A program made the position numbers and the translations under genes. Below the pieces are notes generated by a model that was not told where the DNA came from, ran no database searches, and saw only the letters and a program-made list of their open reading frames with translations. From assembly GCF_028690125.1 (NCBI RefSeq), contig NZ_JAQVBV010000028.1, positions 1-64,000 of the forward strand: DNA of 64,000 nt. The letters are read 5' to 3'. Of the stretch, positions 27,497-36,044 are shown piece after piece (position 1 is the first letter of the stretch; every line of letters begins with the position of its first letter). The stretch is from Bacteroides sp. GTDB lineage: Bacteria; Bacteroidota; Bacteroidia; Bacteroidales; Bacteroidaceae.

Positions 27497-28435
27497 ATGA
27501 ATAAAAGAGATACGAGATTGGAATCATTAGCATCATGGCTATATACGGAAGTCCGTTCGGAGCAGGATTATGGCTACGATTTAGAGAACAAGCAACAGCC
27601 ATCAAAACTATATCATTATACCACCCTTGATGGACTTTTGGGAATAATACAGACAAAAACTTTGTATGCATCCGATGCTATGTTTTTGAATGATTCTTCT
27701 GAGTTGCAATATGGCAAAGAGCTAATAATAGAATCTATTAATCATTTAATTAGTGAGAAGGATTTTCAAACAACTTATTATTTCGACTTTGGAGATAAAG
27801 AAATAGAGTTATTAAACTCAGTAAGGAATCAATTATCTAAAACTACCTTCAAAGCCACCTACATCGTTTGTTTCACTACAGAATCTGATATTTTGAGTCA
27901 ATGGCGTGGGTATGCAAATAATTCAGGTGTAAGAATTGGCTTTAATCGGGACTCTCTTTATGAAGCGTTTTATAATCCATATATGCCTGTCAATTACAAT
28001 AGACGGTCTCAGTTAAAACTTATAGAAGAAACCTTGGGGATACTACTTACCTATATTGTGCATAAAGATAGGCAGAATTTGCCTAAGTCAGATGTTGAAT
28101 TATTACCAGAGGCTATTGCCTCTATATTACTACCCTATGTGAGTTTCTTTAAAGACAATGTTTTTAAAGAAGAACGTGAACATAGATTAATCTATAACCC
28201 TTCAAGAGAATCCGTAAAAGACTCAGTTCTTCCAATTTTTTATCGTAATAATGGGAAGTTTATAGTTCCATACGTGAAACTTGAATGCAAAAGTGAACTG
28301 TTACCCATTACAGATATTATGGTCGGGCAATCTCCATATAGTCAGAAAATAAAACACGGGATTGAACTATTGCTCAAATCAAATGGATATGATAAAATTA
28401 AAGTTAATCTATCTAAGATCCCTTACATTCCCTAA
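27497..28435 (+). CDS. DUF2971 protein, possible phage-resistance cargo
   Basis: The 312-residue A+T-rich protein has the DUF2971 N-terminal signature LYHYTTLDGLLGIIQTKTLY (about 39-58) followed by DAMFLNDSSELQYG. The middle carries CFTTESDILSQWRGYANNSGVRIGF, another family hallmark, and then FKEEREHRLIY. The fold has been compared with ADP-ribosyltransferases, and members occur near defence genes, but no reaction is proven. It lies opposite to the late operon between capsid and prohead protease with its own promoter box, and its 3' end overlaps the protease gene by 23 bp. It probably is a lysogeny-expressed moron. Confidence 0.75.
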   Translation: MNKRDTRLESLASWLYTEVRSEQDYGYDLENKQQPSKLYHYTTLDGLLGIIQTKTLYASDAMFLNDSSELQYGKELIIESINHLISEKDFQTTYYFDFGDKEIELLNSVRNQLSKTTFKATYIVCFTTESDILSQWRGYANNSGVRIGFNRDSLYEAFYNPYMPVNYNRRSQLKLIEETLGILLTYIVHKDRQNLPKSDVELLPEAIASILLPYVSFFKDNVFKEEREHRLIYNPSRESVKDSVLPIFYRNNGKFIVPYVKLECKSELLPITDIMVGQSPYSQKIKHGIELLLKSNGYDKIKVNLSKIPYIP

Positions 28436-29081
28436 TTTGCATACATTTAACCAACCGTTCCCTTGACCGACTTTCAGCAATGGAACGGTTGGTTTCTTTT
28501 TGCTCCGGCTGATTAGTCTGAATGAATTCCGCCTTGCGTTGCTCCAGATGCCGAACTGAGGCTTCGGTATCTTTATAGACTGGGAATACAACCAACGCTA
28601 CATCCTTAAGTAGTGCGAATTTTAGAATGGTGCGTTCATCGTATTGAAGACCGTTTTTATCATCGGCATAGATCCACTCGTCCGACTCCACCACAAAGCG
28701 GAAGCTACATTTATTAATATCGCCACGGAGCACCAATTCCAACATATCGTTGCCACGAGTCGTGTTCGGAGCCTCGAATGAGAATCGTAGTCCGATATCG
28801 TCCACCGAGAGCTGAAGCGTGCCGCTTATTGTTCGAGCCAGGATGTCATCTACATTGTGGTTGAAGCACATAATCACATCCGACAGATCACAATCGTCGA
28901 ATGCGGAACGAGCAATCTTCTCTTTGAACCAACCCATAATCGGTTCACTCCACGATTCAAACTTAGCTGCATACCCTGCAATAGTGCGGCTGACTGTTTC
29001 TGCCTCTCGCTGTTCTATGTGCAGATCCGAGACAAGGCATCTAACTTCTATTTCCTGTGGGATTATTCTTTTGTTGTCCAT
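28413..29081 (-). CDS. Prohead protease (HK97 gp4 / U35 family)
   Basis: The 222-residue protein has TIAGYAAKFESWSEPIMGWFKEKI, then DVIMCFNHNVDDILART, where the His is the expected catalytic residue, and a later SFRFV (Ser nucleophile), as in HK97 gp4. It cleaves scaffold domains in the procapsid. It overlaps the portal gene by 41 bp at its start. The ATG at 29081 is retained because the sequence before the domain is short. Confidence 0.88.
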   Translation of the reverse strand: MDNKRIIPQEIEVRCLVSDLHIEQREAETVSRTIAGYAAKFESWSEPIMGWFKEKIARSAFDDCDLSDVIMCFNHNVDDILARTISGTLQLSVDDIGLRFSFEAPNTTRGNDMLELVLRGDINKCSFRFVVESDEWIYADDKNGLQYDERTILKFALLKDVALVVFPVYKDTEASVRHLEQRKAEFIQTNQPEQKETNRSIAESRSRERLVKCMQIRECKGS

Positions 29082-30273
29082 TTATAGCGTTTTTAACTGT
29101 TGACATATTCATTTGCACGAAATACTCATCACCACCATCGTAGGCATTCATATCCTCAAAGGCACGGATCTCGTTAGCATTTATCGCCCCGACAAGATTC
29201 ATATTTTTATAATATTCAGAGCGAGTTTTGGCATCACCTCGAAGTAGACCGTTCAGACCGAATAGAAAGTAATACTCCTCAAACTCATCATAGCGGAGTA
29301 ACTTGCGGTTGAATTCCTCCTCAAGTCGTACAAGGTATGGCATTAGGCAGTAAGTAACGAATTCCATTCCTTGATGCTCGATGTTATTGTTGGTTGCTCG
29401 TTCCAGGTCGGCAATCATATGGGGAGGGATACCGTAGATAGTAGCAATCTCCGTTTTTTGAAATTTACGAGTGGCTATGAATTGAGCATCTTCTGGAGGA
29501 ATTGAAATACGCTCGTAAGTCATACCACCCTCTAATAGCAAAGGAATATGAGCATTGTGTAGTCCGACTGACTGAGCAACTAAATCCTTTTTGAGTCGTT
29601 GGTATGCTTCTGGTTTGAGAGTCGATGGGTATTTGAATACTCCCGACATATTACCGCCCTGGTTGAAGAATCGTTCGCCATACTCCTGTGCGGCCAATGT
29701 AAGGGAGAGATTGTCTCGATGAACGGCAATCGGACTTTTTCCCTTGATGCCGTTGGTGGATAGACCTCGCAAATGGATCAACTCATCATTCGGAAGCAAT
29801 TCGCCATTGTTTAGTCGATAAAACAGCTCCTCGTTGGTACTCAACACTGGTTCAACCGTTGCCGGATGTAATAGTTGTAACCTGATCGGTCGGTAATTCT
29901 TATCTCGGAATATCCGAGCATACCCATTGCCCCACAATGCACAAGAGATCATCAGGTGGTGCATCAGGTCGAACCGATTGGAAAAGGAGTTTGGTGTTTG
30001 AAGCAGGCGATGGCATTGATGAGAATATTGTCGTTCCCGACCTTTCTCGGTGCGCTTGTAAAGATGGATCGGCATCGTGCCAACAGTATCCGAGAGTATC
30101 CGAACGCACGCCCATACTGCCGAGAGGTTTAACGCTCCCTCCTCAGAGATATAAGGTTTGCGAGTCGCATCAGCAATCGTGTCGGCTGTGAGTGCCTTGT
30201 TTACGGCATTCTCGAACTCAGCAGATACGACTCTCTGTTCACTTCGAAATATATTAAAAGGAAACCACCTCAT
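29041..30273 (-). CDS. Portal protein (HK97 gp3 family)
   Basis: The 410-residue protein has ALNLSAVWACVRILSDTVGTMP (about 47-68), ALWGNGYARI, and FQKTEIATIYGIPPHMIADLE, all signatures of phage portal proteins. It forms the dodecameric ring for DNA entry and exit. It lies downstream of the LRR-TIR insertion, which separates it from TerL. Confidence 0.94.
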   Translation of the reverse strand: MRWFPFNIFRSEQRVVSAEFENAVNKALTADTIADATRKPYISEEGALNLSAVWACVRILSDTVGTMPIHLYKRTEKGRERQYSHQCHRLLQTPNSFSNRFDLMHHLMISCALWGNGYARIFRDKNYRPIRLQLLHPATVEPVLSTNEELFYRLNNGELLPNDELIHLRGLSTNGIKGKSPIAVHRDNLSLTLAAQEYGERFFNQGGNMSGVFKYPSTLKPEAYQRLKKDLVAQSVGLHNAHIPLLLEGGMTYERISIPPEDAQFIATRKFQKTEIATIYGIPPHMIADLERATNNNIEHQGMEFVTYCLMPYLVRLEEEFNRKLLRYDEFEEYYFLFGLNGLLRGDAKTRSEYYKNMNLVGAINANEIRAFEDMNAYDGGDEYFVQMNMSTVKNAINGQQKNNPTGNRS

Positions 30274-30364
30274 TCAGTTGCTTATTTTTAAGCAAACTTA
30301 ATGAGGTGATTTTATGGTTTATAGAAACAATGTCTCTACTTAAACCAAATACAAAAATAATAAT

Positions 30365-30372
30365 TATCTTTG
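30365..30372 (+). promoter_or_regulatory. -7 box upstream of LRR-TIR gene, with long leader
   Basis: TATCTTTG is the best promoter box before the gene, which would leave a leader of about 240 nt (30380-30622). Within the leader, AGTGG/CCACT and AGTGA/TCACT can form two small hairpins near 30519-30556. A 61-codon ORF (30441-30626) overlaps the gene start as ATGA. Confidence 0.45.
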
Positions 30373-30622
30373 CATTAAAAGATTTGTGAAGTTGCCGAAG
30401 CGTGGAGATGTATTATTAAGTTTTGAAATAGTTACCCCTTTTGGTTTATCATTATATGCCCATATCTGGTCCTATAATTATCACCCACAGGTTTAATCTA
30501 AACAACCCCCAACTTTACAAAGTGGTTTTTCCACTCGGAGTGATTTTTTCACTTCGCATCCATTATTTATACTCGCTACCTTCCATAGTCCGAGTTTTTA
30601 CAAAGATAGTGTTTTTTATTAT

Positions 30623-31714
30623 ATGAATGAAATTATTAAAAAGCCTTATAATAAAATTACGAGTTTGACTCTCACAAACGCTGGATTGACAGAAGTTCCA
30701 GCGGAGGTGTTTTTGTGTAAAAACCTCAAGAAACTAAACTTGAGCAATAACTGTATAAAATCAATTCCTATAAAAATTGCAGAACTCACAAAACTTAGAG
30801 TTCTGAATTTATCGAATAATGAAATATCACAAATCCAAACAGGTTGTTGCAACTTAGTGAATTTGGAAACATTGATATTGAACAATAATAAAATATCATT
30901 GATACCAAAACAAATTATCAAGTTGCAAAACCTTAAGATATTAGGATTGTCTGGAAATAAACTAACGAAGTTGCCAGATGAACTACAAAAATTAAGGAAA
31001 CTTCGACAATTGGATATTAGTAGAAATGAATTAAAAAAATTGATTGATGGAATCTTATTTGAGAACTTAGATTCGTTATGGGGCGGTAGTAATCCAGTTA
31101 TTGAATTTGATAAAGAATATTATTTTAGTGGGCGATTCAAAAGATTGTACTTTTTCCCATCCTATTCATTTGCTTCAAATAGAGACTACAGCGAACTATC
31201 AAAAAATAAAGGTAATATCTTTAGTAAAAACATCAATATGACCTCAAATATTCACACCGAAAATAATGCAACAAAGAGTATATTTATCTGTTATTCACAT
31301 AAAGACATCGAGTATAAAAACAGAATAATCACTCATCTAAAAACATTAAATTACGAAGACCGAGATTGTAAAATCAGTGAATGGAGTGATTCAAAAATAG
31401 AGACAGGAACCAATTGGAAAGAAAGCATCATAAATGCAATAAGCAATGCTTCTGGAGCTATCCTTATAGCTTCGACAGATTTTCTGGCTTCAGATTTCAT
31501 CCAATTAGAGGAATTACCTCGAATTATGGCTGGACTGAACAAGAATACACATCGTATATTTCCTATCGTGGTTAAACCATGTAGATATAATAATTCAAGG
31601 TTAAAAGATTTTCAGGCCGTAAATCCAACTAATGAACCTCTTTCTGGAATGAGTGAGACAGAACGAGAAAATATGTATTTGAAATTGATGGATGATATTG
31701 ATAAACTTCTGTGA
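30623..31714 (+). CDS. LRR-TIR protein, candidate immune receptor/NADase
   Basis: The 363-residue protein has about six leucine-rich repeats (13-145; LKKLNLSNNCIKSIP, LRVLNLSNNEISQI, LETLILNNNKISLIP, LKILGLSGNKLTKLP). A linker follows, then a C-terminal TIR domain (218-345): SIFICYSHKD, WSDSKIETGTNWKESI, and SDFIQLEELP, where Glu296 or Glu297 is the likely catalytic residue. Bacterial TIR effectors degrade or cyclise NAD when triggered, and the LRR part could sense a ligand. No separate ATPase domain is present, unlike NLR/Avs proteins. It is solo, low in G+C and opposite to the late operon between portal and TerL. The function is inferred from domains only. Confidence 0.85.
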   Translation: MNEIIKKPYNKITSLTLTNAGLTEVPAEVFLCKNLKKLNLSNNCIKSIPIKIAELTKLRVLNLSNNEISQIQTGCCNLVNLETLILNNNKISLIPKQIIKLQNLKILGLSGNKLTKLPDELQKLRKLRQLDISRNELKKLIDGILFENLDSLWGGSNPVIEFDKEYYFSGRFKRLYFFPSYSFASNRDYSELSKNKGNIFSKNINMTSNIHTENNATKSIFICYSHKDIEYKNRIITHLKTLNYEDRDCKISEWSDSKIETGTNWKESIINAISNASGAILIASTDFLASDFIQLEELPRIMAGLNKNTHRIFPIVVKPCRYNNSRLKDFQAVNPTNEPLSGMSETERENMYLKLMDDIDKLL

Positions 31715-31993
31715 TTAATTTTTGAAAAATCGAATGAGTATTCTCCTAAACGAATCAAACTCCGAGTAGCGACGCTTGCCCGTGATGGCGATATGGAAAT
31801 CTTCGAGTCGTTCGTAGGCTTCAAGTTGGGTGTCGTAGAGGTCTCGCATCCGCAGGTAGTAATCCGCAAAACCCTCTGCGGAAGTGATCTTACGGATGGA
31901 CGGGTGCAGTGATGGAATCGCTGATAGCTCTGATTCTATTTTTGCTCGTTCTGCCAATTGGCGGTCACTGAATTTCTTTCTATGCTTTGTCAT
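31715..31993 (-). CDS. Small phage protein of unknown function
   Basis: The 92-residue basic, helical protein (KFSDRQLAERAKIESELSAI; YYLRMRDLYDTQLEAYERL) lies 10 bp after TerL in the late operon and ends one base after the convergent LRR-TIR stop. I do not recognise a domain. The location suggests a packaging or head-morphogenesis accessory. Confidence 0.6.
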   Translation of the reverse strand: MTKHRKKFSDRQLAERAKIESELSAIPSLHPSIRKITSAEGFADYYLRMRDLYDTQLEAYERLEDFHIAITGKRRYSEFDSFRRILIRFFKN

Positions 31994-32003
31994 ACGCTGA
32001 ATT

Positions 32004-33668
32004 TTATAGTGTTAATAATCCTCTGTCGTTGTAGGGATTGGAGTCATCGTCCGCCTGTGAAGTCATCCATTCGCCGAGTGCCATAATGGATGAAACGATA
32101 CCGTCAATCTTTTGCGTGGATTTCTCTTTGTCCGGTTTGATATTACCTGCCGGATCGGTCTTGACAAGGGTGGACGAGAGCATCCATCGCAGTACCGGAT
32201 TGCCGAAATGCTCGACTCGCTCAGATAATACCAATGCCTCGAACTGTTTGGTGGGAGCCGACATTGAACCATAGCCTTGTCCGAAAGGATTAAAAGTCAA
32301 CCCCTCATCGGTCAGATTGATAATAGTTTGTGAGGAGTTCCAACGGTCATAGGCAGTTGACTTCAAATTGTAGTCAGCTATAATCCGAAGGATATCCGCT
32401 TGAACGAAATCGTAATCTGTCACGTTGCCGGGAGTGACTTTTACAAATCCCTCACGCACCCAATGATCATAATTGATATTCTCCTTACGGACTTTTTCGA
32501 GCATCTTCTCCTCTGGAATCCAGAAGAACGGCAACAGTTGAAATTTGTCATTCTCGTTGAATAGCAATACAAATGCAGTGATGTCGGATACATTGGAGAG
32601 GTCGAGCCCTCCCCAACAGTCGCAACCTCGTAAATCTTCAAACGTTGACGAGCCAACGCATTGCATCCACTTCTCGTCTAAAATCCAGGTCTTCTCCGCA
32701 TCCACCCATAGGTTTACATTCTTGGTCATTACGTTACGGACAGCTTCGGGACGGTTCTTGGCATCTTTAACTTGGTCGGCTAAGTAATCGACTGAGAGCG
32801 ACACGCCAAGGTTCGGATTGGATTTCACCCACATCTTCGGAATATCCCACTCTTCGTTTTTATCGAGGGTATAGATCATTCCGAATAATGTATCGTCCTG
32901 GTTGATGTCCCGGAGAATCTTGATCACATTATCCCGATAGGCATAACAAGCACCAGCTTTATTGAATCCGGCAGTAGTGATGATAAACATCAAAGGCTGC
33001 CGTCTGGCCCCGAATGCCGATTTGATCACATCAAACATTCCACTATCCTTATGGGCGTGGAACTCATCGATGATTCCGCAGCTTGGGTTCAGACCATCGT
33101 GTGTACCATAATCGGAGGACAACGGTTTGAATGTACCACCTTTGAGTTCATAGACAATAGAATTTCGATATGGTGTGAGATAATTCTTCAGATCAGTCGC
33201 CTTGACAATCTCCACTGCATCGGCAAAGCAAATCTTCGCCTGGTCTTTCACGGTGGCTGCCGAGTAGACTTCGGGGCGAGACTCACCATCAGCAAAAAGC
33301 ATATACAAACCAATTCCTGCCGATAGAGCTGTTTTGCCATTCTTACGGGCAATCTCAATATAGACATACCGAAATCTCCGAGTACCATCTGCCAGCTTCC
33401 AACCAAATATATTCCACACCACAAACTGTTGCCAAGGTTCGAGTTTGAATCGTTGTCCGGCCCATTCTCCTTTGGTGTGCTTGAGTGATTCGATAAACTT
33501 GATAGCTCGTGATGCTGCCTTGCGGTCAAAATACCACCCTCGTTCCAAGGCGTTATCTATATCGCTGAAATACCTCTGCACAGCAAGCTGCACCAACTCG
33601 CAAGTCAGTATATTGCCGCTCAAAACCTGTTCGGCATAAATCTCTGCTATTGTTTTTTTTGTTTTCAT
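32004..33668 (-). CDS. Terminase large subunit
   Basis: The 554-residue protein has an ATPase with a Walker A-like RKNGKT (108-113), Walker B CGIIDEFHAHK, and then a nuclease half with WGGLDLSNVSDITAF and AYDRWNS. This is the HK97/Terminase_1 family. It cuts concatemers and pumps DNA into the procapsid with the P27-type small subunit at 33803. A plus-strand tRNA-like unit sits in the gap between them. Confidence 0.95.
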   Translation of the reverse strand: MKTKKTIAEIYAEQVLSGNILTCELVQLAVQRYFSDIDNALERGWYFDRKAASRAIKFIESLKHTKGEWAGQRFKLEPWQQFVVWNIFGWKLADGTRRFRYVYIEIARKNGKTALSAGIGLYMLFADGESRPEVYSAATVKDQAKICFADAVEIVKATDLKNYLTPYRNSIVYELKGGTFKPLSSDYGTHDGLNPSCGIIDEFHAHKDSGMFDVIKSAFGARRQPLMFIITTAGFNKAGACYAYRDNVIKILRDINQDDTLFGMIYTLDKNEEWDIPKMWVKSNPNLGVSLSVDYLADQVKDAKNRPEAVRNVMTKNVNLWVDAEKTWILDEKWMQCVGSSTFEDLRGCDCWGGLDLSNVSDITAFVLLFNENDKFQLLPFFWIPEEKMLEKVRKENINYDHWVREGFVKVTPGNVTDYDFVQADILRIIADYNLKSTAYDRWNSSQTIINLTDEGLTFNPFGQGYGSMSAPTKQFEALVLSERVEHFGNPVLRWMLSSTLVKTDPAGNIKPDKEKSTQKIDGIVSSIMALGEWMTSQADDDSNPYNDRGLLTL

Positions 33669-33676
33669 TATTTCAT

Positions 33677-33684
33677 TACCTTTG
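33677..33684 (+). promoter_or_regulatory. -7 box of the tRNA-like unit
   Basis: TACCTTTG, with the expected start point close to 33690, that is, at the 5' end of the tRNA fold. Confidence 0.6.
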
Positions 33685-33688
33685 CACC

Positions 33689-33763
33689 AGCTATGTAGCT
33701 CAATTGGAAAGAGCGACTCTCTAACTAAGAGTTAGGCTGCGGGTTCGAATCCCGCCATAGAAA
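33689..33763 (+). tRNA. tRNA-like gene, anticodon loop CTAACTA (AAC?)
   Basis: A cloverleaf is readable: D arm GCTC/GAGC; anticodon stem ACTCT/AGAGT; T arm GCGGG-TTCGAAT-CCCGC; acceptor CTATG (33691-33695) with CATAG (33756-33760). The outer two acceptor pairs are mismatched and the variable loop has six bases, so it is atypical or decayed. The anticodon would be AAC (Val), rare in bacteria. No CCA is encoded. It has its own promoter box and terminator, so it is a complete transcription unit antisense to the late operon. A structured mimic is the alternative. Confidence 0.6.
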
Positions 33764-33782
33764 ATTCACATCACTATATATT

Positions 33783-33804
33783 GGGGGCATTTGCCCCCTT
33801 TTTT
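33783..33804 (+). terminator. Terminator of the tRNA-like unit
   Basis: GGGGGCA/TGCCCCC stem with a two-base formal loop, followed by six T. Its last bases overlap the stop of TerS on the other strand. Confidence 0.85.
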
Positions 33805-34276
33805 ATTCTATCTCCTCAAACTGAGCAAAGTCATCCGCAGCTACCGCAGGGGCAACCATTGAGGATATTTTGCCACGACTTGCCGGAGTAAACCCAAACT
33901 CCGATGCGAGGGACTTGGCGTTGGCAAGTGCGGACTCTGCAATCTTCCGCTTAGGGTTGATTTGAGTCATCGTTCCGTTTTTGGTTTCGACCTCGATGGT
34001 AAATCCCTCTTTCTCGACCTCCAACATCAGGTCGTGGTAGATTGCCATCTCACGAGCATACGCCACAAGCAGATCTACACCAACCACCTCCAATAATTTT
34101 TTATGCAACAACTCAGTTGCGGTGTATTCAAAAATCTTTTTGGCCGTACCCTTGAGCCTCACCTTGGGGAGCGATTCGAGTTTGGTCATATCCGACTGCG
34201 GAGTCATCCGGCACGGTTGATCCGTTCCCCGAAGCACTTTTATCTCGTTTGACTGTTTCTGTTTTCCTCTCGGCAT
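33803..34276 (-). CDS. Terminase small subunit (P27 family)
   Basis: The 157-residue protein has a basic N-terminus (PRGKQKQSNEIKVLRGT), then GTAKKIFEYTATELLHKKLL and LVAYAREMAIYHDL, the P27-family pattern. The end (ESALANAKSLASEFGFTPASR) is the typical C-terminal motif. It recognises packaging sites and recruits TerL. Confidence 0.88.
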   Translation of the reverse strand: MPRGKQKQSNEIKVLRGTDQPCRMTPQSDMTKLESLPKVRLKGTAKKIFEYTATELLHKKLLEVVGVDLLVAYAREMAIYHDLMLEVEKEGFTIEVETKNGTMTQINPKRKIAESALANAKSLASEFGFTPASRGKISSMVAPAVAADDFAQFEEIE

Positions 34277-34521
34277 ATTCTTCGTTTTTATATTTTACCC
34301 AAATCAGGCTTCACTGCACGTGCGTGAAGAAGACTCAGGCTTCGATTACTTTTCGTGACTTCGGAAGGAATTTTAGCCCCCTCCCCGGTAGTTCATTCAG
34401 CCTTTTTTCGATCCATTATCAAAGAGTTACGAGTCGATTTTCCGATCAATTCTCTTTTTGCAACTCTTTGACACTCAAATGTGGAATGGATTAATTAATC
34501 ATGCTTTCATTCTTCTGTATT

Positions 34522-35460
34522 TCAAATCGTTCCCTTTTTTCTGGGTTTTGAGATTAACTCAGCTATAATTGCTCCCGGATTCTCTTCGATCAAGCGTCTA
34601 CGCTGCGCCTGCTCAATGTAAATTCTTGTGGTCGCCGTGTTGGTATGACCCAACAGATCCTTGATCATTTCAATGTCCAAACCCTGTTCAACCAACAGGC
34701 TCCCACAGGTGTGTCGCAGGGAGTGAGCCGTGATCTTCGGATCATCGATGCCGATTGCCCGAAGCCGCTGCTTGACGATTTGAGAGATGGCCTGCTTGGA
34801 AAGTCGGGTTGCCTTTTGCCCCTTGCAATGGTTTTGTATAAGCGGATCGGACACATCAAAATTCCGGCACGAGATATAATCCTCAAACAGTTCCTCAATC
34901 ATCTCCGGTACGGCAAGCAAATCATTTTTATCTAACCGACCTTTGCGTTGGATACGCAATACCGTTCGGTTACCCATCTTCTCGAAGTCTCGGATATTGA
35001 TTCGTTGAACTTCACAGGTTCTGAGTCCATTGGTTAGCATCAAAGCGATGATGAGCTTATCCCGTTTGCCTACAACCGTTTTCGTTTCAATCGAATCCAT
35101 CAACCGATAAGCATCGGCAGAGGACAATGGGTTTTTGTAATGCTCCCGTTGTTTGATACTCGAATGAATGCCGGAGCCGATATTGTCGTAGTAGTTCTGC
35201 GAAGCGCAGTAACGATAGAACAGTTTCACCACGGTTACATAGCTGAAGTAGGTAAACTTACTTTTGCCTTCTCCTTGGAGGTGGTGCTTGTACTGAAGAA
35301 TATGTTCCCGGCGTGGAGTCCGTGGATCTATACCTTGTGCCGAGAACCACCGGAACCACAACTCAATCTTACGGCGATAGTCTTTCTGGGTCTCCACGGA
35401 TACATCGGTCTCAATGATCCACTCATCAATTATCTGATTCAGTTTTAATGTTGTTCTCAT
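34522..35460 (-). CDS. XerC/D-type tyrosine recombinase in the packaging operon
   Basis: The ATG at 35460 is preferred to the upstream one (35508) because it overlaps the HNH stop as ATGA. The protein (312 residues) has a SAM-like N-domain and a complete catalytic set: NGLRTCEV (Arg), HSLRHTCGSLL (His-x-x-Arg) and LGHTNTATTRIYIE (His, Tyr). A recombinase between HNH and TerS is seen in some Bacteroidetes phages. It may resolve or circularise the genome, or be the phage integrase; the gene at 55959 is the other candidate. Confidence 0.85.
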   Translation of the reverse strand: MRTTLKLNQIIDEWIIETDVSVETQKDYRRKIELWFRWFSAQGIDPRTPRREHILQYKHHLQGEGKSKFTYFSYVTVVKLFYRYCASQNYYDNIGSGIHSSIKQREHYKNPLSSADAYRLMDSIETKTVVGKRDKLIIALMLTNGLRTCEVQRINIRDFEKMGNRTVLRIQRKGRLDKNDLLAVPEMIEELFEDYISCRNFDVSDPLIQNHCKGQKATRLSKQAISQIVKQRLRAIGIDDPKITAHSLRHTCGSLLVEQGLDIEMIKDLLGHTNTATTRIYIEQAQRRRLIEENPGAIIAELISKPRKKGTI

Positions 35461-35762
35461 CGTGCGTGTCCCTCCTTGGCTGATTTTATATTGTGGCAAC
35501 GGTCGCACAGGCTTTGCAGATTCTCGATATTGAGCGCAGCTCCGCCACGATTTATCGGTACGATATGGTCGGCAACCTTGGCAGGTGTATGGATACCCTT
35601 ACTCAGACACTCCTCGCACAAAGGTTGTTGCTCCAACTTTACGGCCCGGAGCTTTCGCCAGGCTGTCGATTGGTAAAACTTGGTATTGCTGTGCTTTCTC
35701 CCTTCTTGAGGTTTGCGCTCGGTCATCCACGGACGGCGGCACGTTTTCTTGATGCTTGGCAT
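35457..35762 (-). CDS. HNH endonuclease (packaging-associated)
   Basis: The 101-residue protein has FYQSTAWRKLRAVKLEQQPL, CEECL, ADHIVPINRGG and LQSLCDRCHNIKSAKE: the two Cys pairs and the His/Asn of an HNH nuclease. Small HNH proteins next to terminase genes often take part in cos or pac cleavage in HK97-like phages. Overlaps the recombinase start by 4 bp. Confidence 0.9.
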   Translation of the reverse strand: MPSIKKTCRRPWMTERKPQEGRKHSNTKFYQSTAWRKLRAVKLEQQPLCEECLSKGIHTPAKVADHIVPINRGGAALNIENLQSLCDRCHNIKSAKEGHAR

Positions 35763-35766
35763 AGGC

Positions 35767-36042
35767 TCAGAAGATTACATCGGGTTGCAACGGCAGATCG
35801 TGGTCTTCGGTCTCGAAACCGACTACCCGAATGATTTTCGCATTGGGGTAACGCTTGCGGAGGTTGGCCGCCACCACATCGTATTTGGCAAAGTCGGCGG
35901 TATAGGCTGAGTCGCCATGTTGCTCACGGTTACGCCTGAGCGACTCTATTTCGTACTCGTGCCACTTCTCAATCTCGCCATTGTGCGTGGAGTATTTCCT
36001 GCGGCCATCCTCCAAATGGTGTATTACTCGTTGATATTTCAT
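35767..36042 (-). CDS. Phage protein of unknown function
   Basis: The 91-residue charged protein (MKYQRVIHHLEDGRRKYSTH, ending PLQPDVIF) lies in a tight run of small genes (gaps 2-4 bp). There is no recognised domain. The middle segment NAKIIRVVGFE looks like one beta-alpha unit. Confidence 0.55.
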   Translation of the reverse strand: MKYQRVIHHLEDGRRKYSTHNGEIEKWHEYEIESLRRNREQHGDSAYTADFAKYDVVAANLRKRYPNAKIIRVVGFETEDHDLPLQPDVIF

Positions 36043-36044
36043 GG

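Noticed and set aside
30441..30626. 61-codon ORF before the LRR-TIR gene
   Set aside because: No recognisable features and low-complexity composition; kept only as a possible leader ORF.
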